Shown: positions 1 to 6,772 of the stretch, piece after piece
Layout of the letters: every line of letters begins with the position of its first letter
Position numbering within the stretch: position 1 is the stretch's first letter
Origin: Boseongicola sp. SB0662_bin_57
GTDB lineage: Bacteria; Pseudomonadota; Alphaproteobacteria; Rhodobacterales; Rhodobacteraceae
Assembly: GCA_009839535.1 (NCBI GenBank)
Contig: VXPN01000499.1
Coordinates: 1 to 11,280, forward strand
Direction of reading: 5' to 3'
DNA length: 11,280 nucleotides
Made by a program: the position numbers and the translations under genes
The notes under the pieces: generated by a model
What the model saw: only the letters and a program-made list of their open reading frames with translations
What the model was told of the DNA's origin: nothing
The model's database searches: none

Positions 1-46
1 CAACCCGATCCGGCTGGTCATGAAGCATTTCGGAGACGAGATATGA
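1..46 (+). CDS. C-terminal tail of an upstream gene, possibly NuoF-like FDH beta subunit (partial)
   Basis: Reading from base 2, an open frame gives NPIRLVMKHFGDEI and stops at TGA 44-46. Only 14 residues are visible, so the identity is weak. A basic, hydrophobic ending with an 'M-x-H-F-x-x-E' look recalls the C-termini of NuoF-like (FMN/4Fe-4S) subunits of NAD-linked formate dehydrogenases. Such a gene commonly lies directly before the alpha subunit, as here. The gap of 136 bases to the next gene (47-182) shows no further gene or clear signal. The assignment is an inference from position and a short tail; any other upstream gene ending here would fit the bases equally well. Confidence 0.4.
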   Translation, partial: NPIRLVMKHFGDEI

Positions 47-170
47 AGACGGTGCCTGCGATGCGAGGCCGGAACGGAGATTCGCGACAGGCGCCGGCTG
101 CCCGCCCAGGCATCGTGCATCCGTGTTGCACGTCATCGAGGCGCGAGCGGCGTGTCATTCAAGCCGATTC

Positions 171-175
171 GGGAG
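171..175 (+). promoter_or_regulatory. Ribosome binding site GGGAG of the formate dehydrogenase gene
   Basis: GGGAG ends 7 bases before ATG 183. It decides the start: the frame stays open upstream to a GTG at 123, but the protein similarity (ferredoxin fold beginning MTVTFTMDGE) and this SD both point to 183. Confidence 0.6.
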
Positions 176-182
176 CAGCCGC

Positions 183-2930
183 ATGACCGTCACGTTCACC
201 ATGGACGGGGAAACGGTCTCTGTCGAGGAAGGCACCACGATCTGGGAGGCGGCACATGGCCGTGGCCTCGCGATTCCGCATTTGTGCCACAAGCCGTCGC
301 CGGGGTACCGCCCCGACGGCAACTGCCGCGCCTGCATGGTTGAAGTCGAGGGGGAGCGGACGCTCGTCGCGTCCTGCATAAGGCCCGTTGCCGAGGGAAT
401 GGTGGTCCGTACGGATTCAGGGCGTGCGGAAAGGTCCCGCAGGCTCGTGGTCGAACTGCTTGCGGCCGACCAGCCGGAGACGCCGCATGACAGGTCCTCG
501 CACTTCCATGTCATGGCGAATGCGACCGGAGTTGCGGAAAGCCGGTTTCCGCCTCTTGAGAAGGACCGTGTGCCGCTTCTTGACGACAGCCATGTCGCAA
601 TGCGCGTCAACCTGGATGCGTGCATCCACTGCAATCTCTGCGTGCGTGCCTGCCGCGAGGTCCAGGTCAATGACGTCATCGGGATGGCCGGTCGGGGCCA
701 TGACGCATCGATCGTCTTTGATCAGGACGATCCGATGGGTGCGTCCACCTGCGTGGCTTGCGGCGAATGCGTTCAGGCCTGTCCGACCGGAGCGCTTCTG
801 CCTGCAACGGTTCAGGGCGACACCAAGGACTTTGACCGTGAGGTTGCGAGCGTCTGCCCGTATTGTGGCGTCGGCTGCCAGATTTCGTTCAAGGTCAAGG
901 ACGACAGGATTCTCTATGTCGAAGGCGCCGAGGGTCCGGCCAACGAGAACCGCCTTTGCGTCAAGGGACGCTTCGGCTTCGACTACGTTGACCATCCGCA
1001 TCGCCTGACGAAGCCCCTGATCCGCCGCGACGACGCGCCCGCGAAAGGGCTCAACGTCGATCCAGGGAACGTCCTGACGCATTTTCGCGAGGCCGGATGG
1101 GACGAGGCGCTTGACGTGGCGGCCAGCGGCATGGCCCGGCTCCGGGACGAGAGAAACACCTATGTCGCCGGTTTCGGGTCCGCCAAGTGCTCGAACGAGG
1201 AAGCCTATCTCTTCCAGAAGCTCATTCGTCAGGGCTTCGGCCACAACAACGTCGACCATTGCACCCGGCTTTGCCACGCGTCCTCGGTTGCTGCGCTGCT
1301 CGAAAACGTGGGCAGCGGCGCGGTGACCGCCACCTTCAACGAGATCGAGAACGCGGACGTGGCAATCGTGATCGGCGCCAATCCGACCGAAAACCATCCC
1401 GTCGCGGCAACATACTTCAAGCAGTTCGCAAAGCGTGGAGGCAAGCTCATCGTCATGGACCCGCGGGGCCAGGGGTTGATGCGTCACGCTTCGCACATGC
1501 TCCAGTTCAAGCCGGGAACTGACGTCTCGATGCTGAACGCGATCATGTCGACGATCGTGGAAGAGAAGCTCTACGACCGGCAATACATCGAGGCGTTCAC
1601 GGAAGACTGGGAAGGGATGAAGGAGCACCTGAAGGGCTTCCCGCCGGAGAAGATGGCCGAGGTCTGCGGCATCGAGGCGGATGTCTTGCGAGATGTTGCC
1701 CGCACCTTTGCAACCGCAAAGGCGGGAATGATCTTCTGGGGCATGGGGATCTCCCAGCACATTCATGGCACGGACAATTCGCGATGCCTGATTTCGCTCG
1801 CGCTCATGTGCGGCCAGGTCGGCCGCCCCGGCACGGGGCTTCATCCGCTTCGGGGCCAGAACAACGTGCAGGGCGCTTCGGATGCGGGCCTGATCCCGAT
1901 GTTCCTGCCGGACTACAAGAGCGTCACCGATGACGGCGTGCGTTCGGCCTTCACGACGGTCTGGAAGTCCGGCGACTTCTCGAACGAAAAGGGGCTTACG
2001 GTCGTCGAGATCATGGACGCGGTCCACGATGGCGACATTCGCGGCATGTACGTTCTCGGGGAAAACCCGGCGATGTCGGATCCGGATGTCGAGCACGCGC
2101 GCGATGCCTTGGCCAAGCTTGATCACCTCGTGGTGCAGGACATCTTCCTGACCGAGACGGCGAACTATGCGGACGTGATCCTGCCGAGCTCTGCGTGGAC
2201 CGAGAAGAACGGCACGGTCACCAACACCAACCGCCAGGTCCAGATGGGGCGCCAGGTGGTTGCCCCGCCGGGCGAGGCCAGGGAGGACTGGTGGATCGTG
2301 GTGGAGCTTGCCAGGCGTCTCGGCCTTGGCTGGTCCTACGAGCATCCCTCGGACGTCTTTGCAGAGATGAAGCTCAACATGGAGTCGCTCGACAACATCA
2401 CGTGGGATCGGCTCGAGAAGGAAGGCGCGGTCACGTATCCGTCCCATTCGCCGGAGGATCCCGGGCAGGCCATTGTCTTCGGCGACGGCTTTCCAAGGCC
2501 GGACGGCCGCGCGAAGTTCACGCCTGCCAAGGTGATCCCGCCGGACGAATTGCCGGATGACGACTATCCCTTCGTCCTGATCACGGGCCGCCAGCTGGAG
2601 CACTGGCATACGGGCTCGATGACGCGACGCGCGCAAGTGCTTGATGCCGTGGAACCGGAAGCCAATTGCTCGCTGCATCCGAAGACGTTGCGCGAATTGG
2701 GCGTCATGGCCGGCGACTACGTGCGACTGACGACCCGACGCGGGTCGATAACGATCATGGCGCGTGCCGACCGGGCGGTTGCCGAAGGCAATGTCTTCGT
2801 GCCGTTTGCCTATGTCGAGGCCGCCGCGAACGTCTTGACGAATCCCTCGCTCGATCCGATTGGAAAGATCCCCGAGTTCAAGTTCGCCGCGGTTCGTGTC
2901 GAGGCGGTCGAGGCGATCGCGGCAGAATGA
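183..2930 (+). CDS. fdhF: Formate dehydrogenase alpha subunit (Mo-bisMGD, Fe-S)
   Basis: This is the catalytic subunit of a cytoplasmic, probably NAD-linked, molybdenum formate dehydrogenase (formate to CO2 plus two electrons), 915 residues. Domains in order: an N-terminal [2Fe-2S] ferredoxin domain (C35, C48, C51, C65); two [4Fe-4S] ferredoxin motifs (C147/C150/C153/C157 and C190/C193/C196/C200); a [4Fe-4S] site opening the molybdopterin domain (C225, C228, C232, C259); and the bis-MGD body. The active-site Cys-His pair is C364-H365 in RLCHASSV, the place of selenocysteine in E. coli FdhF, so this is a Cys enzyme. The HPLRGQNNVQGASD segment is typical of FdhF-type enzymes. The C-terminal MoCo-binding domain contains TGRQLEHWHTGSMTRR. 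The His/Cys cluster motif found in NuoG and in FdsA-type subunits between residues 66 and 146 is absent. There is no Tat signal, which fits a cytoplasmic enzyme. fdhA and fdsA are also used as names for such genes. Confidence 0.93.
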   Translation: MTVTFTMDGETVSVEEGTTIWEAAHGRGLAIPHLCHKPSPGYRPDGNCRACMVEVEGERTLVASCIRPVAEGMVVRTDSGRAERSRRLVVELLAADQPETPHDRSSHFHVMANATGVAESRFPPLEKDRVPLLDDSHVAMRVNLDACIHCNLCVRACREVQVNDVIGMAGRGHDASIVFDQDDPMGASTCVACGECVQACPTGALLPATVQGDTKDFDREVASVCPYCGVGCQISFKVKDDRILYVEGAEGPANENRLCVKGRFGFDYVDHPHRLTKPLIRRDDAPAKGLNVDPGNVLTHFREAGWDEALDVAASGMARLRDERNTYVAGFGSAKCSNEEAYLFQKLIRQGFGHNNVDHCTRLCHASSVAALLENVGSGAVTATFNEIENADVAIVIGANPTENHPVAATYFKQFAKRGGKLIVMDPRGQGLMRHASHMLQFKPGTDVSMLNAIMSTIVEEKLYDRQYIEAFTEDWEGMKEHLKGFPPEKMAEVCGIEADVLRDVARTFATAKAGMIFWGMGISQHIHGTDNSRCLISLALMCGQVGRPGTGLHPLRGQNNVQGASDAGLIPMFLPDYKSVTDDGVRSAFTTVWKSGDFSNEKGLTVVEIMDAVHDGDIRGMYVLGENPAMSDPDVEHARDALAKLDHLVVQDIFLTETANYADVILPSSAWTEKNGTVTNTNRQVQMGRQVVAPPGEAREDWWIVVELARRLGLGWSYEHPSDVFAEMKLNMESLDNITWDRLEKEGAVTYPSHSPEDPGQAIVFGDGFPRPDGRAKFTPAKVIPPDELPDDDYPFVLITGRQLEHWHTGSMTRRAQVLDAVEPEANCSLHPKTLRELGVMAGDYVRLTTRRGSITIMARADRAVAEGNVFVPFAYVEAAANVLTNPSLDPIGKIPEFKFAAVRVEAVEAIAAE

Positions 2931-2967
2931 GAAGCGGAGAACGATTTGGGCATGGAAGGCGTTCGGT

Positions 2968-2982
2968 GCGCAGGTCGTGCGC
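2968..2982 (+). repeat. Small GC-rich hairpin between fdhF and fhs
   Basis: GCGCA (2968-2972) pairs with TGCGC (2978-2982) around the loop GGTCG. It is only a 5-base-pair stem with no T-run after it, so it is not a convincing terminator. It is the only clear structure I see in the 188 bases between the two genes. fdhF and fhs may be co-transcribed or separate; the sequence does not decide. Confidence 0.2.
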
Positions 2983-3107
2983 CTCGTTGGTTGCCCGAGA
3001 GCCTCCTTGTGCAGGCTTGGCACGGCTGAGGCCGGCATGCGGTCCCAGCCGGTTTCGCCTGGTCGTTCGGGCCATCCAGACATGAAATCCACAACCATTG
3101 ACTCAGC

Positions 3108-3112
3108 AGGAA
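3108..3112 (+). promoter_or_regulatory. Ribosome binding site AGGAA of fhs
   Basis: AGGAA ends 6 bases before ATG 3119. It selects this ATG over the in-frame TTG at 3098, which lies upstream of it and has no SD of its own. Confidence 0.55.
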
Positions 3113-3118
3113 GCTACA

Positions 3119-4786
3119 ATGTCCGACATTGAAATCGCGCGTGCGGCAACGAAGAAACCGATACAGGAAATAGGTGACAGGCTGGGCATTCCGGCAGAAC
3201 ATCTTCTCCCTTATGGCCATGACAAGGCCAAGGTTTCCCAGGAATTCATCAACTCGGTCAAGGGCAACAGGGACGGCAAGCTCGTTCTCGTCACCGCCGT
3301 GAACCCGACGCCCGCCGGGGAGGGCAAGACCACGACGACCGTCGGCCTCGGCGACGGCCTGAATGCCATTGGCAAGAAGGCGATGATCTGCATTCGCGAG
3401 GCCTCGCTCGGGCCGAACTTCGGGATGAAGGGCGGAGCCGCCGGTGGCGGCCATGCTCAGGTCGTTCCGATGGAAGACATGAATCTCCATTTCACCGGAG
3501 ATTTCCACGCCATCACTTCGGCGCACTCGCTGCTGTCGGCGATGATCGACAATCACGTCTACTGGGGCAATGCGCAGGACATTGACGTTCGCCGCGTGGC
3601 ATGGCGTCGCGTCGTTGACATGAACGACCGTGCCCTGAGGCAGGTGACCCTGTCACTTGGAGGTGTGGCGAACGGATTCCCGCGAGAGGGCGGTTTTGAC
3701 ATCACGGTGGCGTCCGAGGTCATGGCGATCCTCTGCCTGGCCACGGATCTCAAGGACTTGCAGAAGCGCCTCGGCGACATGATCGTCGCCTATCGCCGCG
3801 ATCGATCGCCGGTGTTCTGCCGCGACATCAAGGCCGACGGCGCGATGACCGTGCTCCTGAAGGATGCGATGCAGCCGAACCTCGTGCAGACGCTGGAAAA
3901 CAACCCGGCATTCGTGCACGGCGGGCCGTTCGCGAACATCGCTCATGGCTGCAACTCGGTCATTGCGACCACGACCGCGCTCAAGCTTGCGGACTACGTC
4001 GTGACGGAAGCGGGTTTCGGCGCGGACCTGGGCGCCGAGAAGTTCCTCAACATCAAGTGCCGCAAGGCCGGCCTCAGGCCCGCGGCAGTCGTCATCGTCG
4101 CCACCGTGCGCGCCCTGAAGATGAACGGCGGCGTGGAACGGGGCGATCTCGGCAAGGAGAATGTCGAAGCCGTCGGCAAGGGGTGTGCCAACCTGGGCAG
4201 GCACCTCGAGAACGTCAAGCAGTTTGGCGTTCCCGCTGTTGTCGCGATCAATCATTTCGTTGCGGACACCGATGCCGAAGTGCAGGAGGTGGTGAACTAC
4301 GTGAAAGGGCACGGATCGGAAGCCGTGGTGTCCAGGCACTGGGCTGACGGCTCGAAGGGCTCGGCCGATTTGGCGCGGAAGGTTGTCGAGACAATCGATC
4401 AGAAAGAGACGCAATACGCACCGCTCTATCCTGACGAAATGTCCCTGTTCGAGAAGATCGAAACCGTTGCAAAGCGCATCTATCGTGCAGACGAGGTGCT
4501 GGCCGACCAGAAGATCCGCGACCAGCTCAAGCTCTGGGAAGAGCAGGGCTATGGAAGCCTGCCGGTATGCATGGCGAAGACCCAGTATTCCTTCACGACC
4601 GACCCCAGTCGACGCGGCGCTCCAACCGGCCATAGCCTTCCAGTCAGGGAAGTGCGCCTTTCGGCCGGGGCAGGGTTCATTGTCGTGATCTGCGGCGAGA
4701 TCATGACGATGCCGGGCCTGCCGCGCGTCCCGGCAGCCGAGTCTATCTGCCTCAACGATGCAGGTGAGATCGAGGGCCTTTTCTAG
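3119..4786 (+). CDS. fhs: Formate-tetrahydrofolate ligase (10-formyl-THF synthetase)
   Basis: Fhs catalyses ATP + formate + tetrahydrofolate to 10-formyl-THF + ADP + phosphate in the cytoplasm. It feeds C1 units to purine, methionine and serine synthesis, or runs in reverse to release formate. The 555 residues match the usual family length of about 555-560. Visible signatures are the ATP-binding loop PTPAGEGKTTTT (P-loop lysine at about residue 70), the FTGDFHAITSAHSLLSAMID block, EAGFGADLGAEKF, and the conserved C-terminal PGLPRVPAAESICLN. It begins MSDIEIARAATKKPI at the ATG with an SD 6 bases upstream and ends at TAG 4784-4786. It follows fdhF after 188 bases on the same strand, so the two formate-using enzymes sit side by side. 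Nothing is truncated and composition matches fdhF. Confidence 0.97.
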   Translation: MSDIEIARAATKKPIQEIGDRLGIPAEHLLPYGHDKAKVSQEFINSVKGNRDGKLVLVTAVNPTPAGEGKTTTTVGLGDGLNAIGKKAMICIREASLGPNFGMKGGAAGGGHAQVVPMEDMNLHFTGDFHAITSAHSLLSAMIDNHVYWGNAQDIDVRRVAWRRVVDMNDRALRQVTLSLGGVANGFPREGGFDITVASEVMAILCLATDLKDLQKRLGDMIVAYRRDRSPVFCRDIKADGAMTVLLKDAMQPNLVQTLENNPAFVHGGPFANIAHGCNSVIATTTALKLADYVVTEAGFGADLGAEKFLNIKCRKAGLRPAAVVIVATVRALKMNGGVERGDLGKENVEAVGKGCANLGRHLENVKQFGVPAVVAINHFVADTDAEVQEVVNYVKGHGSEAVVSRHWADGSKGSADLARKVVETIDQKETQYAPLYPDEMSLFEKIETVAKRIYRADEVLADQKIRDQLKLWEEQGYGSLPVCMAKTQYSFTTDPSRRGAPTGHSLPVREVRLSAGAGFIVVICGEIMTMPGLPRVPAAESICLNDAGEIEGLF

Positions 4787-4845
4787 CCCCCGTGTTCACC
4801 GTGAAGCGTTTGCCGTGACGCGCAGAGGCACCAGCATTTTGTGAA

Positions 4846-4877
4846 GGATCAGTCAGCCATCCAAGGCTGACTGGTCC
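4846..4877 (+). terminator. Strong hairpin 60 bases after fhs, possible terminator without T-run
   Basis: GGATCAGTCAGCC (4846-4858) and GGCTGACTGGTCC (4865-4877) form a 13-base-pair stem with a single G-U pair (U4849-G4874) and the 6-base loop ATCCAA. It begins 59 bases after the fhs stop, a normal place for a terminator or an mRNA-stabilising 3' structure. No T-run follows on either strand, so a classic intrinsic terminator is not proven. It may instead belong to the neighbouring insertion scar. Confidence 0.4.
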
Positions 4878-4909
4878 ATTCCACAATGGAGCCATTTCCT
4901 CTGTGGAAT
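4878..4909. repeat. Inverted repeat ATTCCACA / TGTGGAAT abutting the fhs hairpin
   Basis: ATTCCACA (4878-4885) and TGTGGAAT (4902-4909) are perfect 8-base inverted arms around a 16-base spacer. The repeat starts at the very next base after the previous hairpin ends, so the two make a 64-base tandem of stem-loops. Both units are 32 bases long. Its function is unknown to me; a repeated-element or IS-end origin is possible. Confidence 0.5.
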
Positions 4910-4913
4910 CTCT

Positions 4914-5018
4914 CGCAAGAACCTTCACAGTATGCGTTATTGCGACTTTCATCCTAAAGGCATACCCATTGGTTCCGCCTTGATCGAGGGAGGTTGCGAT
5001 TCGGCGTTCGGGGCCTCC
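4914..5018 (+). pseudogene. Remnant of a transposase C-terminus (ISKra4-type look)
   Basis: In the frame of codon 4914 the translation includes RKNLHSMRYCDF and then GIPIGSALIEGGCDSAFG. This resembles the conserved tail of ISKra4-type transposases, where a pattern like 'R-N-x-H-R-M-R-Y-x-x-(Y/F)-x-x-x-G-x-P-I-G-S-G-x-x-E-x-A-C-K' is usual. The rest of a transposase is missing. The frame is closed at 4842-4844 just upstream, and downstream (to a stop at 5211-5213) similarity fades within about 10-15 residues. I read it as a fragment of a decayed insertion sequence rather than a working gene. The family assignment is from memory of the motif and is moderate at best. The alternative is a chance frame or an unrelated small protein starting at ATG 4932. 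Confidence 0.42.
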
Positions 5019-5160
5019 ATCATGACCTTACGATTATTGTTACTGCTGCGAGCCATCCATGTGATGAACTGTCGGCGACTAGCCAATGAGAGCCTGGGGA
5101 ATCCAGAAAATGCGACCGTCTCGCGTCATGCCTCTCCCCAAGAATGGGAATTCAGGCTAG

Positions 5161-5199
5161 CACACGGAGAGCAGGGCGGAGGCATAGATCGCCCGTGTG
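5161..5199. repeat. Inverted repeat CACACGG / CCGTGTG
   Basis: CACACGG (5161-5167) and CCGTGTG (5193-5199) are perfect 7-base arms. An inner GCG/CGC (5176-5178 with 5190-5192) can extend the stem past a bulge. A weaker neighbouring structure pairs GCCT (5130-5133) with AGGC (5154-5157) and TCCC with GGGA inside it. No known RNA family is recognised. Confidence 0.3.
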
Positions 5200-5251
5200 A
5201 TGCTCGCCGATGATCTCAACATCATGCACGCTGCAAGACAGGAACCGCCGA

Positions 5252-5271
5252 TGCGGCGCGATCTTGCCGCA
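5252..5271. repeat. Hairpin TGCGGC / GCCGCA upstream of the preT operator
   Basis: TGCGGC (5252-5257) and GCCGCA (5266-5271) flank an 8-base loop, ending 26 bases before the RutR-like site. It could be structure in the scar DNA or chance in GC-rich sequence. Confidence 0.25.
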
Positions 5272-5297
5272 AGTCACCTGACCGAGCGGATCAAAAA

Positions 5298-5313
5298 TTT
5301 ACCAATTGATAAA
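5298..5313. promoter_or_regulatory. RutR-like operator upstream of preT
   Basis: TTTACCAATTGATAAA is an imperfect palindrome agreeing with the E. coli RutR consensus TTGACCA-N2-TGGTCAA at 11 of 14 defined positions. It shares the core ACCAATTG with the stronger site at 8808-8823 in this same window. It ends 56 bases before the preT start and overlaps TTGATA (5306-5311), a possible -35 hexamer; no clear -10 follows at 16-18 bases. The expected effect is repression of preTA by RutR, relieved by uracil or thymine. This is inferred from motif similarity and the adjacent rutR gene. Confidence 0.55.
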
Positions 5314-5357
5314 ATATCTGAGTGTGGCATTCTGTACTGCACGAGACAAATTGCGAC

Positions 5358-5361
5358 GGAG
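5358..5361 (+). promoter_or_regulatory. Ribosome binding site GGAG of preT
   Basis: GGAG lies 8 bases before ATG 5370 and supports that start over an in-frame GTG at 5322, which would add 16 residues unlike the family N-terminus. Confidence 0.5.
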
Positions 5362-5369
5362 TCCGCCAC

Positions 5370-6752
5370 ATGGCCAACAATCCGTTCACGCCGGGCATTG
5401 CCGCCGGACGCCTTCCTTCCGGAGCGCTTGACCGGAACTTCGCTGATCTGCATCCGCCGTTCGACAGGCATGAAGCGCTGGTTGCAGCGGACCGCTGCTA
5501 CTTCTGTCACGACGCACCGTGCGTGACCGCTTGTCCGACCACAATCGACATTCCGCTCTTCATCCGGCAGATCGCCACGGGCACTCCCGAAGCCGCCGCC
5601 AGGACGATCTTCGACCAGAACATACTCGGTGGCATGTGTGCACGTGCCTGTCCGACGGAAACGCTCTGCGAAGAGGCTTGCGTGCGGGAAGTGGCCGAGG
5701 GCCGTCCGGTCGAGATCGGGCGGCTTCAGCGATTTGCCACTGACACCATGATGGCAAGGGACGGCCATCCATACGCACGCGCCGACCAGACCGGCAAGCG
5801 GATTGCCGTGGTCGGCGCGGGTCCGGCCGGGCTGGCGTGCGCTCACCGGCTGGCAATGCACGGCCATGAGGTCGTTGTCTTCGATTCCAGGCAAAGGCCG
5901 GGCGGGCTGAACGAATACGGCATTGCCAGCTACAAGACGGTTGATGAATTCGCTCAGGCCGAGGTCGAATGGCTGCTCGGCATTGGAGGCATCAAGGTCG
6001 CGCAAGACACGCGTCTTTCGGACGGGCTTGATCTCGAAGCATTGATCGGGGACCACGACGCGGTCTTCCTGGGCATCGGGCTTGCCGGAGTGAATGCGTT
6101 GCGGATCGAGGGAGCGGACCTGCAGGGTGTTGACGACGCGGTCGCGTTCATCGCGAATCTGCGGCAAGCGGAAGATCTGTCCAGTCTTGCCATCGGTCGC
6201 AACGTCGTCGTGGTCGGCGGGGGCATGACCGCGATCGATGCGGCCGTTCAATCGAGGCTTCTCGGTGCAGAGAACGTTGCCATCGTCTACCGCCGTGGAC
6301 GGGATCGGATGACGGCGAGCCGATACGAGCAGGATCTTGCCGCCTCGAAGGGAGTGCGCATCGTCACGCACGCACGACCGGTGCGTGTAATCGGTGACGG
6401 CACCGTGCAGGAGGTGGAATTCGAGTACACGCGCGACGGCGCAAGCGGCCTTGAAGATGCCGGCGAGACATTCCGCCTGGCGGCCGACCAGGTGTTCAAG
6501 GCCATCGGACAGACGCTGGAAGGCGCGCCGGACGCGCTTCAGATCGAGGGCGGAAAGATCAAGGTTGACGAATCCGGACGCACTTCAATTCCGGGCGTCT
6601 GGGCTGGTGGCGACTGCGCTTCTGGCGGGGACGACCTGACGGTGACGGCGGTGGCCGAAGGTCGCGACGCGGCGGAGGACATTCACAACGCAATCCTTGC
6701 CGGCAAGGAAAACGTCAACGAGACGCCACGTCCTGGGAATGAGCCGGGCTGA
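5370..6752 (+). CDS. preT: Dihydropyrimidine dehydrogenase subunit PreT (NAD(P)H/FAD, Fe-S)
   Basis: This is the electron-input subunit of dihydropyrimidine dehydrogenase, 460 residues, cytoplasmic. It takes electrons from NAD(P)H through FAD and Fe-S clusters to PreA, which reduces uracil or thymine. The N-terminal cluster domain carries C43/C46/C51/C55 and C90/C94/C100/C104, then Q120. Their spacing equals the ligand pattern known from mammalian DPD, including its unusual glutamine ligand. An FAD-binding Rossmann motif VGAGPAG sits at about 148-154, an NAD(P)-binding VGGGMTAID at about 282-290, and the FAD-closing WAGGDCASGGDDL at about 411-423. It is related to the small subunit of glutamate synthase, but the gene pair with preA settles the role. 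preA starts 20 bases later, so they form an operon. A RutR-like operator precedes it. Confidence 0.94.
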   Translation: MANNPFTPGIAAGRLPSGALDRNFADLHPPFDRHEALVAADRCYFCHDAPCVTACPTTIDIPLFIRQIATGTPEAAARTIFDQNILGGMCARACPTETLCEEACVREVAEGRPVEIGRLQRFATDTMMARDGHPYARADQTGKRIAVVGAGPAGLACAHRLAMHGHEVVVFDSRQRPGGLNEYGIASYKTVDEFAQAEVEWLLGIGGIKVAQDTRLSDGLDLEALIGDHDAVFLGIGLAGVNALRIEGADLQGVDDAVAFIANLRQAEDLSSLAIGRNVVVVGGGMTAIDAAVQSRLLGAENVAIVYRRGRDRMTASRYEQDLAASKGVRIVTHARPVRVIGDGTVQEVEFEYTRDGASGLEDAGETFRLAADQVFKAIGQTLEGAPDALQIEGGKIKVDESGRTSIPGVWAGGDCASGGDDLTVTAVAEGRDAAEDIHNAILAGKENVNETPRPGNEPG

Positions 6753-6772
6753 GCCCGGAAAGGAGGAAATCC

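Larger units (their letters stand above)
4787..5369. other. 583-base gap without an intact gene: hairpins, IS remnant, RutR site
   Basis: No intact gene is recognisable between fhs and preT. In order it holds 59 unremarkable bases, two abutting inverted repeats (4846-4909), a transposase-like remnant (about 4914-5018), further inverted repeats (5130-5157, 5161-5199, 5252-5271), and a RutR-like operator (5298-5313) in an A/T-rich patch 56 bases before the preT start. Stretches such as 5020-5080 and 5290-5350 are visibly less GC-rich than the genes on either side. That fits a scar of foreign DNA followed by a real promoter region. A frame from ATG 4932 to 5213 is open for 93 codons, but past about residue 30 it does not look like a normal protein. 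Confidence 0.6.

Noticed and set aside
1272..1274. Possible selenocysteine position in formate dehydrogenase
   Set aside because: The codon is TGC, not TGA, so the active-site residue is ordinary cysteine.
3018..3033. Sigma-54-like promoter upstream of fhs (TGGCACG with GG-N10-GC spacing)
   Set aside because: The -24 part is perfect but the -12 part reads AGGC instead of TTGC, so one chance half-match is as likely.
417..3098. Very long open frame (893 codons) on the - strand across fdhF
   Set aside because: It mirrors a strongly supported gene in GC-rich DNA, where antisense frames stay open by codon bias. Its translation is rich in Arg/His with no recognisable domain.
2931..3118. Folate-sensing riboswitch upstream of fhs
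   Set aside because: I looked for a structured leader because of the gene's role, but only a 5-base-pair hairpin is visible and no known conserved core.
3653..4633. Long - strand frame across fhs
   Set aside because: Antisense shadow of a full-length conserved gene; no motif and no start context.
5165..5215. Glycine-riboswitch-like GGAGAGC segment
   Set aside because: The second conserved block expected of that aptamer is missing, and the downstream gene is not a glycine gene.
5325..5340. Sigma-54-like pattern (TGGCAT...CTGC) before preT
   Set aside because: The GG to GC spacing is 11 rather than 10 bases, and the site lies just downstream of an ordinary RutR-like operator.
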